Below the pieces are notes generated by a model. It saw only the letters and a program-made list of their open reading frames with translations, did not search any database and was not told the origin of the DNA. A DNA stretch of 64,000 nt from Spirochaetales bacterium (GTDB lineage Bacteria; Spirochaetota; Spirochaetia; Sphaerochaetales; Sphaerochaetaceae): the NCBI GenBank assembly GCA_017478205.1, contig JAFVDZ010000047.1, positions 1 through 64,000 on the forward strand, in the 5' to 3' direction. The first letter of the stretch is position 1; each line of letters begins with the position of its first letter. The translations under genes were made by a program, and so were the position numbers. Shown here in pieces: positions 30,834-39,712 of this stretch.

Positions 30834-31847
30834 ATGAAAATACTTGTTATCGGTGGAAGTGGAAATATCAGCAGAGCGATAGTCAAAGAGGCTCTGAAGA
30901 ACAATTTTGAAGTTACCATTTTCAATAGAGGAAACAGAAAGGTAGGCTTTGAGGACCAGGTAGAGGTCCTGCTTGGTAATATCAATGATAAAAATGGTTT
31001 CAGAAGAATAATGAAAGGTAAATTCTTCGATGTTGTCATAGATATGATCTGCTTTGATGAAGATGATGCTTCATTTATCGTTGATGTTTTCAAGACAAGT
31101 GCAAAACAGTTGATCTTCACATCCTCATCAGCTTGCTATGAGCAACCTCTCGATTGTATACCAGCAAGAGAGGATATGCTGACTTTGAGAACTGATAACT
31201 CTTTCCCATATGGTTTGAAGAAGGCAAACATGGAAAGATACCTTTACAAAGTCATGGAGGAAGGCATTGTTCCAATAACTATAATCAGGCCATCTTTGAC
31301 CTTTGGAGAAGGGTGCAGCAATATAGGTGTTCTGAGACAGAATAGGAATATTGCTGATAGAATCTTGAAAGGTAAACCTCTTTTGCTCCCTGGGGACGGA
31401 ACCGCACTGTGGTCATTTACATTCACACCGGATCTAGCTCGGGCCTACATCCTTTGTTGCCTTAACCCAAATACATATAATAAGTACTATCATGTCTGTT
31501 CTTCTGAACTTTTGCTTTGGAAAGATTTATATCTCACGTTTAGCAAGATTCTAGATAGGGAAGTTAAGCTTTGCTATCTTCCAACAGACTTACTTTATGC
31601 AGCAGATGCTCAGCTCTTTGGTCATTTCTACTTTGAAAAGCAATTTTCCAATCTCTATTCGACTGAAAAGTTCAGAAAGGATGTTCCATCCTGGAAGGCT
31701 GAGATATCACTGTTTGAAGGCTTGGCTCATCAGCTTGAGTGGTGGGAAAGATCAAATTTTCCACTCTCTGAAGAAAAGGATATTCTTGAAGACAGATATT
31801 GTGCCTTCTATGAGAAAATTAAGAGTGAAATTGTCTCTTTTGGGTAG
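30834..31847 (+). CDS. NAD-dependent epimerase/dehydratase family protein
   Basis: A 337-aa short-chain dehydrogenase/reductase of the extended (epimerase) type. The N-terminal Rossmann motif is VIGGSGNISRAIVKEAL; the catalytic SSSACYE and downstream YGLKK supply Ser/Tyr/Lys; RPSLTFGEG and a VPGDGTALWSFTFTPDLA-like segment follow, as in chloroplast CSP41-type and sugar-nucleotide epimerase relatives. The start is ATG 30834 with a GGAG SD; a TTG at 30822 is inside that SD region. It is a single gene between tRNA-Leu and tRNA-Met. The substrate, probably a nucleotide sugar, is not known. Confidence 0.8.
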   Translation: MKILVIGGSGNISRAIVKEALKNNFEVTIFNRGNRKVGFEDQVEVLLGNINDKNGFRRIMKGKFFDVVIDMICFDEDDASFIVDVFKTSAKQLIFTSSSACYEQPLDCIPAREDMLTLRTDNSFPYGLKKANMERYLYKVMEEGIVPITIIRPSLTFGEGCSNIGVLRQNRNIADRILKGKPLLLPGDGTALWSFTFTPDLARAYILCCLNPNTYNKYYHVCSSELLLWKDLYLTFSKILDREVKLCYLPTDLLYAADAQLFGHFYFEKQFSNLYSTEKFRKDVPSWKAEISLFEGLAHQLEWWERSNFPLSEEKDILEDRYCAFYEKIKSEIVSFG

Positions 31848-31907
31848 TTTGTTGAAAATCTCTATTGACAGTTTTTTATCTTTTGGGCAAGATAAACATC
31901 GTTGTAT

Positions 31908-31980
31908 GGCGAGATAGCTCAGTTGGTAGAGCAACCGGCTCATATCCGGTCGGTCGAGGGTCCGAGTCCCCCTCTCGCTA
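31908..31980 (+). tRNA. tRNA-Met(CAT), elongator-like
   Basis: 73 nt. Acceptor GGCGAGA (31908-31914) pairs with TCTCGCT (31973-31979, first pair G-U), discriminator A; D-arm GCTC...GAGC; anticodon stem ACCGG/CCGGT with loop CTCATAT, anticodon CAT at 31941-31943; T-arm GAGGG-TCCGAGT-CCCTC. A CAT anticodon can also belong to the lysidine-modified tRNA-Ile; the acceptor stem favours elongator Met. CCA is not encoded. A TTGACA at 31865-31870 is a likely -35. Confidence 0.88.
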
Positions 31981-31983
31981 TAG

Positions 31984-32013
31984 AAGCCCGGAGCAGAAAT
32001 GTTTCGGGTTTTT
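31984..32013 (+). terminator. Terminator of tRNA-Met
   Basis: CCCGGAGC pairs with GTTTCGGG (including G-U pairs) around the loop AGAAAT, followed by TTTTTT. Confidence 0.72.
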
Positions 32014-32088
32014 TGTTGCCCTTACTTCATCTATCTCTTCCATTTCAGCTATAATTTCAAACGTCTATAGATTTACGGGAGTAATAAT

Positions 32089-33195
32089 ATGCCTACAAGA
32101 AAGCTTCTGGTCATCAATCCAGGTTCGACAAGTACTAAGGTCTCTCTTTTTTGCGAGAAAGAGTGTCTATTCACAGAGAGTGTATTTCATGATGCACCAG
32201 AGCTCTTGAGCTATCCCACTGCCAATGATCAACTGGAGATGAGGAAGAAGGTTGTTACAACTATACTTGAAAAGCATGGTTATTCACTTTCTGATGTCGA
32301 TGTCTTTATCGGCCGTGGTGGCTGCGCATATTCACAGGTTTCCGGTGTCATGGAGATAGATGAACTGTTAAGAAATGATACTATGAATGATAAAGGTGGA
32401 AGTGACCATCCTTCTAAGCTTGGTGTCATGATGGCCTATGACTTTGGATGCAAATATAATAAGCCGATGTATACTATTGATCCAATCAATGTGGATGAAT
32501 TCATTCCTGAAGCAAGAGTTACAGGAATAAAGGGGCTTTACAGAAGAGCACAGACCCATGCACTCAATCAGAAGGCAACTGCAAGATTGCACGCAGAAAG
32601 ATTTGGTAAACGATATGAAGACATGAACCTCATTGTCTGCCATATTGATGGTGGAATTACGATAACAGCACATGAAAAGGGAAGAATGATCGACTCAACT
32701 GAAGGCGCTGGTGGAGATGGTCCTTTCTCACCAACTAGACTTGGTTCGATCCCTATAATAGAAATTCTCATCTTCCTTAAGAACCATACATTAGATGAAA
32801 TGCATGATATGTGTTCAAGAGCTGGTGGCTTTGTAAGTCACTTTGGAACCAGTAACTCAGACACTATTCACAAGAGAGTTGAAGAAGGCGATAAGCATGC
32901 CACTTTAGTCTGGAACACAGTTATCTATCAAATTGCGAAGTCGATTGGTGAGATGTCCTGTGTCTTGAAGGGAAAGGTAGATGGGATTATTTTGACAGGA
33001 GGTCTTGTTCGCTTTAAGGATATTGTCGAAGGCATTGAGGATAGATGTAGTTGGATAGCTCCTATCTTTGTTTACCCTGGAGAAGTTGAACAGGAAGCGA
33101 TGTGTTACCCAGTTCTTGATGTGCTTGATAAGAAGATAAAGGCAGCAAAATACACAGGTAAACCAATCTTCTCAGGCTTTGATTTCATCGATTGA
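32089..33195 (+). CDS. buk: Butyrate kinase
   Basis: Interconverts butyryl phosphate and butyrate with ATP synthesis; an ASKHA-fold acetokinase-family enzyme. The 368-aa protein has NPGSTSTKVSLF (phosphate 1, residues 10-21), IGRGG, CHIDGGITITAHEKGRMIDSTEGAGGDGPFSPTRLGS and ILTGGLV near the C terminus, closely matching Buk rather than acetate kinase. No phosphotransbutyrylase is adjacent, so it may act on branched-chain acyl phosphates or sit apart from its partner. GGGAG precedes ATG 32089. The 3' end overlaps the convergent GNAT gene by 11 nt. Confidence 0.93.
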   Translation: MPTRKLLVINPGSTSTKVSLFCEKECLFTESVFHDAPELLSYPTANDQLEMRKKVVTTILEKHGYSLSDVDVFIGRGGCAYSQVSGVMEIDELLRNDTMNDKGGSDHPSKLGVMMAYDFGCKYNKPMYTIDPINVDEFIPEARVTGIKGLYRRAQTHALNQKATARLHAERFGKRYEDMNLIVCHIDGGITITAHEKGRMIDSTEGAGGDGPFSPTRLGSIPIIEILIFLKNHTLDEMHDMCSRAGGFVSHFGTSNSDTIHKRVEEGDKHATLVWNTVIYQIAKSIGEMSCVLKGKVDGIILTGGLVRFKDIVEGIEDRCSWIAPIFVYPGEVEQEAMCYPVLDVLDKKIKAAKYTGKPIFSGFDFID

Positions 33196-33802
33196 TCGTA
33201 TTGTAGATTCTAACAACTTTATAGCCTCTCTTTTCATAGAAGCATCTGAGCCATTCTTCTGTGCAAAATAGATATGGGACATTTATTTTGTCTAGTAGGT
33301 CAGAAGCAAAGTTCTGGTTTCTGAAATCCTTGTCAGTTGCCAAAGAGACAAGCTGTCTATTACCCTTTGTGGAATAGCTAGCTGAGACAATCTTGTTATC
33401 TTTTCTTGAAATGAAGAATTCTTCACCCTTGTCACGCCTATTTTCTAGTAATTCCTTATCTGCATGAAATTGGGTTTTGTTTTCGTAGAACTCAGACAAT
33501 TCATCTGAGAGGTTGGGGGAAAGGAAGTTGAGTACTTCTCCTTCTCTTTCTCTTTTCATCAGATATCGTCTGTTTATGTTGCCTGAAGATGGGTATGTGA
33601 TGTGTTTTATATTTCTATCGTTTTCAAAGCAGGAAATGTCGACTTCTCTTTCATCGCTTACTACGTAAAGATAGGACTCATAGATAATGAAATATGAATC
33701 ATTCTCCCTGAGGACTTTTGCGCCCTCAGGAAGATTGAAGAAGGGGAGGATAAGGTGGCTTTCGCACGAGAAATCCACCTTGAAGAAATTAACATGTTTC
33801 AT
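33185..33802 (-). CDS. GNAT-family N-acetyltransferase
   Basis: A 205-aa protein whose C-terminal half (about 110-205) is a GNAT domain: EEFFISRKDNKIVSASYSTKGNRQLVSLATDKDFRNQNFASDLLDKI contains beta-4 and the acetyl-CoA-binding R/Q-x-x-x-x-A loop, and RCFYEKRGYKVVR the final strand pair. The N-terminal half resembles nothing I recognise. It starts 2 nt after hflC and is probably the last gene of the hflK-hflC operon. Substrate unknown. Confidence 0.75.
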   Translation of the reverse strand: MKHVNFFKVDFSCESHLILPFFNLPEGAKVLRENDSYFIIYESYLYVVSDEREVDISCFENDRNIKHITYPSSGNINRRYLMKREREGEVLNFLSPNLSDELSEFYENKTQFHADKELLENRRDKGEEFFISRKDNKIVSASYSTKGNRQLVSLATDKDFRNQNFASDLLDKINVPYLFCTEEWLRCFYEKRGYKVVRIYNTINR

Positions 33803-33804
33803 TC

Positions 33805-34770
33805 TTAGAGGTGATCGAAGTATTTGATATCTGTACTCATGACCCAGTCGATCTTATTAAGTTTTTCTTTATAGGATTCTAGCGATCTCCAATAAGCGAA
33901 GAATTCTGGGTCCTTTCTGTAAGCTTCAGCATAGATTCTAGATGCTTCTGCATCGGCTTCACCCTTGATCTTCTCACTCTCGCGGTATGCTTGGGAAATG
34001 ATATTCTTTCTATCATTTTCTGTCTTACCTTGCCACTGCGCAAGCTGACCGCGACCATAGGAGCGGTATGCTTCTGCAATCTGATTTCTTTCCTTTATCA
34101 TCCTCGTATAGACTGATTCAGTGAGGTCATCAGAATATCTGATCTGGCGGATGATGATATCCTCTAGTGTAATTCCATAGGCTTTTGTGAAGCCAGATGC
34201 AATTTCAAGAATTCTGTTAGAAAGTCCATTTCTTCCAATAGTAATCTTTTCCTGAGTGGTATTGGTCTTGGTAAGGCTTCTAAGTGTCTCAGCATCTTCG
34301 ACAGAATCGACAGAGGAAACATCTTCCTCAAATTTTATGTCGTTGATCCTATTGGAACTTCTTACAGCTTCAGAGAGGTAATTTTCTGAAATAACGGTTC
34401 TGATGGTCGAGTCTATGACGTCGTTGAGTCTTCCTTTTCCTGTCTCGATAGTTGAAACTGTTTCATAGAACTTCTTGACATCGGAAATATACCATCTAGC
34501 TGTTGCATCTACCCAGATGAACTGGTTTTCCTTTGTTGGGATTCTCTGCGCATCCCCATCCCAGGAAAGCAGTTTCTTCGGATACTTTACAACATTGTCT
34601 GTGACAGGCATCTTGAATTTCAACCCTGCTTCTGTCTGTGTATCTACAATTTTTCCAAAGCGTGTAACGATGCACTGCTCACCTTCAGTAAGGATATAGA
34701 AAGGGCCAAGGATTACGAAGATAATAATAAGGGCTATAAGTACTACACCGAGTGTTATTAACTTTTTCAT
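33805..34770 (-). CDS. hflC: HflC, SPFH/band 7 membrane protein
   Basis: A 321-aa membrane protein anchored by an N-terminal helix (ITLGVVLIALIIIFVILGPFYIL) with a periplasmic band-7 domain (TEGEQCIVTRFGKIVDTQTEAGLKFKMP) and a long coiled-coil (about 210-290). With HflK it forms a cage around the FtsH protease and limits its access to membrane substrates. It is longer than E. coli HflC in the middle (a charged insert near 135-160). The start overlaps the hflK stop by 4 nt. Confidence 0.93.
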   Translation of the reverse strand: MKKLITLGVVLIALIIIFVILGPFYILTEGEQCIVTRFGKIVDTQTEAGLKFKMPVTDNVVKYPKKLLSWDGDAQRIPTKENQFIWVDATARWYISDVKKFYETVSTIETGKGRLNDVIDSTIRTVISENYLSEAVRSSNRINDIKFEEDVSSVDSVEDAETLRSLTKTNTTQEKITIGRNGLSNRILEIASGFTKAYGITLEDIIIRQIRYSDDLTESVYTRMIKERNQIAEAYRSYGRGQLAQWQGKTENDRKNIISQAYRESEKIKGEADAEASRIYAEAYRKDPEFFAYWRSLESYKEKLNKIDWVMSTDIKYFDHL

Positions 34771-35750
34771 CGTGCACTGCCTCCCATATTCTTTACAGGA
34801 AGGAAATTCTCGAGACTTGAATCTACGATAGTGAGCTTTCCTCCATCTTCTGTGAGAATTTCATTCATAGCTTCAAGGTAGAGTCTTGTCCTTGTGATAT
34901 CAGGACTTTCCTCATATGCTTCTCTCACGGAATCGAATCTATCTGCATCACCACGTGCCTGATTGACACGCTCTGCTGCATAACCTCTTGCCTGGAGTAT
35001 CATCTTGCTGGATTCACCCTGTGCGGATGGAATTTCCTTGTTGTAGAACTCCTTGCCTTCGTTTATGAGTCTATTCATGTCCTGGATTGCCTTGTTTACA
35101 TCTTCAAATGCATCCTGGACAGAGCCTTTTGGAGGGACGATGTTCTGAAGTTTGACTGTTACGATCTGGATACCAAATTCATAACGATCAAAGATAACTT
35201 GCATCTTCTCCTGTGCCTCGATCTCTATCTGTGTTCTGAGATTGGTCATTACAGAGAGAATTGGAAGGTCGCCAACAAGCTCATTCATTACGCTCTGTGA
35301 AATATCCCTTATTGTCGTCTCTCTGTTCTGGACCTTGAAGAGCCAATTCTTTGGATCGTTGATCTTATATTGGACGATCCACTCGACATCTACGATATTG
35401 AGGTCTCCTGTTAGCATCAAGGATTCATTTTTTAAGCTGGTTGCTCCCTTTAGCGAGGTTCCAGTCATATCATTTGCTCTATAGCCGAATGTCAATGTCT
35501 GGACGACCTGAGTTGGAATGTTGAAGGAGCGTTCAATTCCAAATGGAAGCTTGGTCTGAAGTCCTGGTCCTACTGTTCTCTGATACCTTCCCATCCTGAG
35601 AATTACAGCTTGCTCAGTCTGGTCTACCACGAAGAAGCAGGAAAGCGCTGAAAGTGCAATCAGAATTACAGCTATCAGAGCTATTACAATCTTCGGGGAG
35701 ATGGAGAAGGGATTTATAGGTCTAAATACTTTTTCATCTCTTTCATCCAT
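34767..35750 (-). CDS. hflK: HflK, SPFH/band 7 membrane protein
   Basis: A 327-aa partner of HflC. A short cytoplasmic leader (MDERDEKVFRPINPFSISPK) precedes one membrane helix (IVIALIAVILIALSALSCFF) and the band-7 domain with VDQTEQAVILRMGRYQRTVGPGLQTKLPFGIERSFNIP, then a coiled-coil rich in Glu, Ala and Arg. ATG 35750 is supported by AGGAG; an upstream in-frame start would add 37 hydrophobic, unlikely residues. FtsH is not in this window. The operon is divergent from metG. Confidence 0.93.
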   Translation of the reverse strand: MDERDEKVFRPINPFSISPKIVIALIAVILIALSALSCFFVVDQTEQAVILRMGRYQRTVGPGLQTKLPFGIERSFNIPTQVVQTLTFGYRANDMTGTSLKGATSLKNESLMLTGDLNIVDVEWIVQYKINDPKNWLFKVQNRETTIRDISQSVMNELVGDLPILSVMTNLRTQIEIEAQEKMQVIFDRYEFGIQIVTVKLQNIVPPKGSVQDAFEDVNKAIQDMNRLINEGKEFYNKEIPSAQGESSKMILQARGYAAERVNQARGDADRFDSVREAYEESPDITRTRLYLEAMNEILTEDGGKLTIVDSSLENFLPVKNMGGSAR

Positions 35751-35896
35751 AATTTTTCTCCTGTATTTACTGAAAATAATAATAAAGTAAGACAAAAGAA
35801 AGAGGAAATAGTAATTCTTGTTTAGATGTGGTATTTTTTCACTCGATGAACTAATATTCATCTATTAAAGGACTAACAATAGGGGAGAATACTTCC

Positions 35897-38122
35897 GTGA
35901 AGAAAAGACTAATCACTTCTGCTCTTCCATATGTAAACAATATTCCGCACCTCGGGAATCTGACACAGGTTCTCAGTGCCGATGTATTTGCGCGCTACTG
36001 CCGCTCGGCAGGTTATGAGACAATGTACGTTTGCGGTACCGATGAATATGGTACAGCAAGTGAAACAAGAGCCTTGAAAGAGGGGGTCACACCTCGTGAG
36101 CTCTGCGACCACTACCATGCTATCCACAGAGATATCTATAAATGGTTCAATATTGCTTTCGATTACTTTGGAAGAACCTCGACTCCTAATCAGACTGAAA
36201 TTGTTCAGAGTATCTTCAAGAATGTAGATAAGAATGGTTATATCAGAGAGCAGGAGATCGAACAGCTCTACTGTCCAAAGTGTCAGCGCTTCCTTGCAGA
36301 TAGATTTGTTGAAGGAACATGTCCACACTGCAATAGTGAGGGTGCACGTGGTGATCAGTGCGATGCCTGTGGAACTCTGCTAGACCCAACAGAGCTTATC
36401 AATCCACGCTGTTCTGTCTGTGGAACAAGACCTGTTTCCAAGAAGACAAAGCACCTCTATATCGACCTTCCAAAGGCCCTTCCTATTTTCAAGCCCTGGA
36501 TGGAAAAGGCAAGCCAGGAAGGATTCTGGGCAAAGAATGCAATCCAGCTCACAAATAGCTGGATCCGCGATGGCCTTAAGGAAAGATGTATCACCAGAGA
36601 CCTCAAGTGGGGTATTCCTGTTCCTAAGGAAGGATACGAAGATAAGGTATTCTATGTCTGGTTCGATGCTCCAATTGGATATATTTCAATTACAAGCTGT
36701 GCTACAGAGAATTGGAAGTATTGGTGGCAGGATCCTGAAAACACTGAGCTCTTCCAGTTCATCGGAAAGGATAATATTCCATTCCATACTGTAATATTCC
36801 CAATCTCTCTTCTCGCAACAGGTGAAAAGTGGACAATGCTCCACCATATGTCATCTACTGAGTACCTCAACTATGAAGGTGGCAAGTTCTCCAAGTCCAG
36901 AGGGGTAGGTGTATTCGGTAACGATGTTCAGGAAACTGGAATCCCTGCAGATTGCTGGAGATTCTATATGTTCTACAACCGTCCAGAGAATGGAGATGTA
37001 AACTTCTCCTGGAAGGAATTCCAGCAGCTTATCAACGGTGAACTCATTGGAAATCTTTCAAATCTTGTCAACAGAACTCTCACCTTTGTCTCTCGTTTCT
37101 ACGACGGAAAGGTCCCAGAAGGAAACCTTGACGAAGAACTTGTAAAGAACATCAAGGAAGCAGAAGAGAAGATTACAGCACTTCTTGAAAGAGCTGATGA
37201 GAGAGATGCACTTAGAGCAATCTTTGCTCTTTCTGATGTCGGTAATAGAGCATTCCAGTCAGGCGAGCCATGGAAGGCAAGAAAAGAGGATCCTGAAAAG
37301 GCAGCATCCCTTCTCAAGACACTCTGTTATTTAATAAAGGATCTTGCCATCATGATTGAGCCATATACACCTCAGACTTCAGAGAAGATTCTTTCATTCT
37401 TTGGCTGTGGAAAGAAGACCTGGAAGGATCTCTGTGTTTTCACTGATCTTGAGAGTGTTGGCAATGTATCACTTCTCTTTGAGAAGCTTGAGGATGCAAG
37501 AATAGAGGAACTTAGAAACCGCTATGCAGGCACCCAGGAAGAGAGAGAAGAAAACAAGGAAGCTAAAGTAAATAATAAGGAAAAGAAGAATATGAATAAT
37601 GAAGTAAGTGTTGATGAAACTATCGCACAGCAGTTTGCAAGAAGGGTAACACTGAAGGTTGCAAAGATTGTTGAAGTTGAGAAGCACCCTAATGGTGATA
37701 TCCTCTACATCCTCAAGCTTGATTGTGGTGAACCAGAAGAGAGAACTATTGTTTCCTCTATCGTTCCTTACTACACAGCTGAAGAGCTAAAGGGACACAA
37801 TATTGTTCTCGTTTCAAACCTCAAGCCAGCTAACTTCAGAGGTGTAAAGAGCTATGGTATGCTCCTTGCTGCATCTGACCCAGAGGCACCTGAGCACACA
37901 ACTTGTGAGGTTCTCTTCGCTGATGAGTTCGAGCCAGGTACAATTCTTGAGCTTTATGACCAGGGCGAAGTCGAGAAGGTAACAACCTATATTAAGCCAG
38001 ACCACTTCTTTGCAATGCCAATCAATACTGTCAACGGTGTAGTTACAGTCGATGGTAAGGGTGTTGGCTTTGGTGGCAAGTACCTTACTGCAAAGAAATA
38101 TATCAACGGTCCAGTTGGTTGA
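35897..38122 (+). CDS. metG: Methionyl-tRNA synthetase with C-terminal EMAPII-type domain
   Basis: Class Ia synthetase charging tRNA-Met. The 741-aa protein starts at GTG 35897, with AGGGGAG upstream. The HIGH motif is H18-L-G-N21, a zinc-binding region with CPKC, CPHC, CDAC and CSVC lies near 130-185, and the KMSKS equivalent is KFSKS near 330. After the anticodon-binding helical domain a charged linker (about 540-570) leads to a Trbp111/EMAPII-like tRNA-binding domain (about 575-741) that forms dimers. A hairpin terminator follows. Confidence 0.96.
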   Translation: MKKRLITSALPYVNNIPHLGNLTQVLSADVFARYCRSAGYETMYVCGTDEYGTASETRALKEGVTPRELCDHYHAIHRDIYKWFNIAFDYFGRTSTPNQTEIVQSIFKNVDKNGYIREQEIEQLYCPKCQRFLADRFVEGTCPHCNSEGARGDQCDACGTLLDPTELINPRCSVCGTRPVSKKTKHLYIDLPKALPIFKPWMEKASQEGFWAKNAIQLTNSWIRDGLKERCITRDLKWGIPVPKEGYEDKVFYVWFDAPIGYISITSCATENWKYWWQDPENTELFQFIGKDNIPFHTVIFPISLLATGEKWTMLHHMSSTEYLNYEGGKFSKSRGVGVFGNDVQETGIPADCWRFYMFYNRPENGDVNFSWKEFQQLINGELIGNLSNLVNRTLTFVSRFYDGKVPEGNLDEELVKNIKEAEEKITALLERADERDALRAIFALSDVGNRAFQSGEPWKARKEDPEKAASLLKTLCYLIKDLAIMIEPYTPQTSEKILSFFGCGKKTWKDLCVFTDLESVGNVSLLFEKLEDARIEELRNRYAGTQEEREENKEAKVNNKEKKNMNNEVSVDETIAQQFARRVTLKVAKIVEVEKHPNGDILYILKLDCGEPEERTIVSSIVPYYTAEELKGHNIVLVSNLKPANFRGVKSYGMLLAASDPEAPEHTTCEVLFADEFEPGTILELYDQGEVEKVTTYIKPDHFFAMPINTVNGVVTVDGKGVGFGGKYLTAKKYINGPVG

Positions 38123-38144
38123 GTTTAGAGCATTAGAAAGAAAA

Positions 38145-38169
38145 GAGGGCAGGATATTTTCTTGCCCTC
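38145..38169. terminator. Bidirectional terminator between metG and murD
   Basis: GAGGGCA (38145-38151) pairs with TGCCCTC (38163-38169). The plus strand continues AAATTTTTT and the minus strand TTTTCTTTC, so both genes can use it. Confidence 0.82.
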
Positions 38170-38176
38170 AAATTTT

Positions 38177-39508
38177 TTAATCTTGATTCAAACTGCTTTT
38201 GACAAGCTCTTTGAATTGGTCTCCTCTGTCGAACTCATTCTTGAAGTGCTCAAAGGAGGCAGCTCCTGGTGAGAGTAGTACGACCTGCATCTTGCCACTC
38301 TCATCTCTCTTCTTTTCAGCACAGCTCTTTGCTGTATAGAATGCTTCCTCCATATTCTTGAATGGACCAAAGTAGCTGATATTGTTCTTCTTGAGAAGAG
38401 GTAAGAGTTTCTTTCTTGTAAAAGAACCATCAAGAAGTGTAACTGAAGTTGCTCTCTTGATTGCTTTCTGCATTCCAGTTGCCTTCAGCTCCTTATCAGT
38501 GCCACCACAGATCAGATGGACTGAAAGAGGGAAGAGGGTGCTGAATGAAAATGTAACAGCTTCGCTTATAGTAGCTGCACTATCATTTACATACATTATG
38601 TTATTGCTTATTGCTACATTCTCGATTCTATGAGGCATTCCCTTATAACTAGATATTGCCTTCATGATATCTTTCTTGTGAAAACCAAGCAGCTTGAGTG
38701 CTCTAAATGCACAGCAGAGTTCTCGCTGCTGCTTGATATATGGATTGTAATGACCTGGGAAGAGTTTTGTCTTCTTTGAAAGTCCATGAGTGTTTTTGCC
38801 AAAGAACTTCTTTATGTGTTCTTCGATGAGGATATACTTGCAGTGAGGACCAAACAGCTTCAGTTTGTCATTTACATAACTTGATACGGAGTTGTATGAG
38901 TTCTGGTGGTCTGCATAGATACTTGTGAAGATTGCAAGCTCAATTGATGGCATCTGACCATTTAGAGCAATCCAAGTGTCGTGAACCTGCCAGGAAGAAA
39001 GCTCACAGACAACATACTCTGGCATCTCTTCATTCTCTCTCTTTCTTCTCTCGATTTCCTCGAGAACTGTGAAAGCTGAAACACCGATATTTCCACAATA
39101 TATGCTTTTCTTTCCTAGTTTGGTAAGAGCATGGTGTATTGCTGCAACTGTAGTAGTCTTTCCTTTTGTGCCAGTAACACAAATTACCTTCATGTTTTTT
39201 ATATCTTCACTTCTGAAAAGGTATGCAAAGTCATTGGATATGACCTTTGCAAGAGAAAGGTATGGCTGGTTTTGAGGAATTGCAGGATTCTTTATGACAA
39301 CATCGGCCCAACGAATATTCTCTCTTGGGTCGACATCTTCAAAGATGCACTGGATACCTTTCTCTTCTAGTTCTCTGACACCATCGCCAAAGACATCTCT
39401 CTTGGCGATATCGGAAATTCTTACAGTGTTTAAGGGATTTTGGGCAAAATAAAGTGCTGCAGCTCGTCCACCACCATTGAGACCAAGGCCTAGCACCAGT
39501 ATGTTCAT
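38177..39508 (-). CDS. murD: UDP-N-acetylmuramoylalanine--D-glutamate ligase
   Basis: Adds D-Glu to UDP-MurNAc-L-Ala in peptidoglycan precursor synthesis. The 443-aa protein has an N-terminal nucleotide-binding domain (MNILVLGLGLNGGGRAA), the ATP P-loop GTKGKTTT at 113-120, a Mur-ligase core (ELSSWQVHD, TSIYADHQNSY), and a C-terminal domain with VNDSAATISEAVTF and LLSPGAASFEHFKNEFDRGDQFKELV, where the SF(D/E)-F-x-x-RG pattern is typical of MurD. Single-gene unit, divergent from guanine deaminase. Confidence 0.93.
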   Translation of the reverse strand: MNILVLGLGLNGGGRAAALYFAQNPLNTVRISDIAKRDVFGDGVRELEEKGIQCIFEDVDPRENIRWADVVIKNPAIPQNQPYLSLAKVISNDFAYLFRSEDIKNMKVICVTGTKGKTTTVAAIHHALTKLGKKSIYCGNIGVSAFTVLEEIERRKRENEEMPEYVVCELSSWQVHDTWIALNGQMPSIELAIFTSIYADHQNSYNSVSSYVNDKLKLFGPHCKYILIEEHIKKFFGKNTHGLSKKTKLFPGHYNPYIKQQRELCCAFRALKLLGFHKKDIMKAISSYKGMPHRIENVAISNNIMYVNDSAATISEAVTFSFSTLFPLSVHLICGGTDKELKATGMQKAIKRATSVTLLDGSFTRKKLLPLLKKNNISYFGPFKNMEEAFYTAKSCAEKKRDESGKMQVVLLSPGAASFEHFKNEFDRGDQFKELVKSSLNQD

Positions 39509-39611
39509 TTCTCTTTCTCCCTCTTTAGTATTCTAAATTCTAAACTAAAACGAGGGAGATAGGTTACATTAATTTATTGCAGTTTGGTAAAGATTGTTTA
39601 TAATTAATGTT

Positions 39612-39712
39612 GATGATATAAGCCTCGATATGGGTGGGCGTTTCTACCAGGAGCCACTGTAAATCCTGTTCCTATCATTCAAATTCCTCTATTGGAGGCC
39701 GATATGAATGAT
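39612..39712 (+). promoter_or_regulatory. Guanine-type purine riboswitch with start-codon sequestering alternative stem
   Basis: Aptamer: P1 GATGATA (39612-39618) with TATCATT (39673-39679); J1/2 TAA; P2 GCCT/GGGC with L2 GATATGG; J2/3 GTTTCTAC (39640-39647); P3 CAGGA (39648-39652) with TCCTG (39664-39668); L3 GCCACTGTAAA; J3/1 TTCC (39669-39672), C at the ligand-pairing position, so guanine or hypoxanthine rather than adenine. J3/1 looks 2 nt longer than usual. Expression platform: ATCATTCA (39674-39681), including the P1 3' strand, is exactly complementary to TGAATGAT (39705-39712), which overlaps the ATG, and CCTC can pair with the SD. Ligand binding should free the start: a translational ON switch. 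Confidence 0.85.

Noticed and set aside
31908-31980. tRNA-Ile(CAT) needing lysidine
   Set aside because: The acceptor and D-arm look more like elongator tRNA-Met, but the anticodon alone cannot exclude Ile.
35751-35861. 37-residue N-terminal extension of HflK
   Set aside because: ATG 35750 has a well-placed AGGAG SD; the upstream codons are the AT-rich leader.
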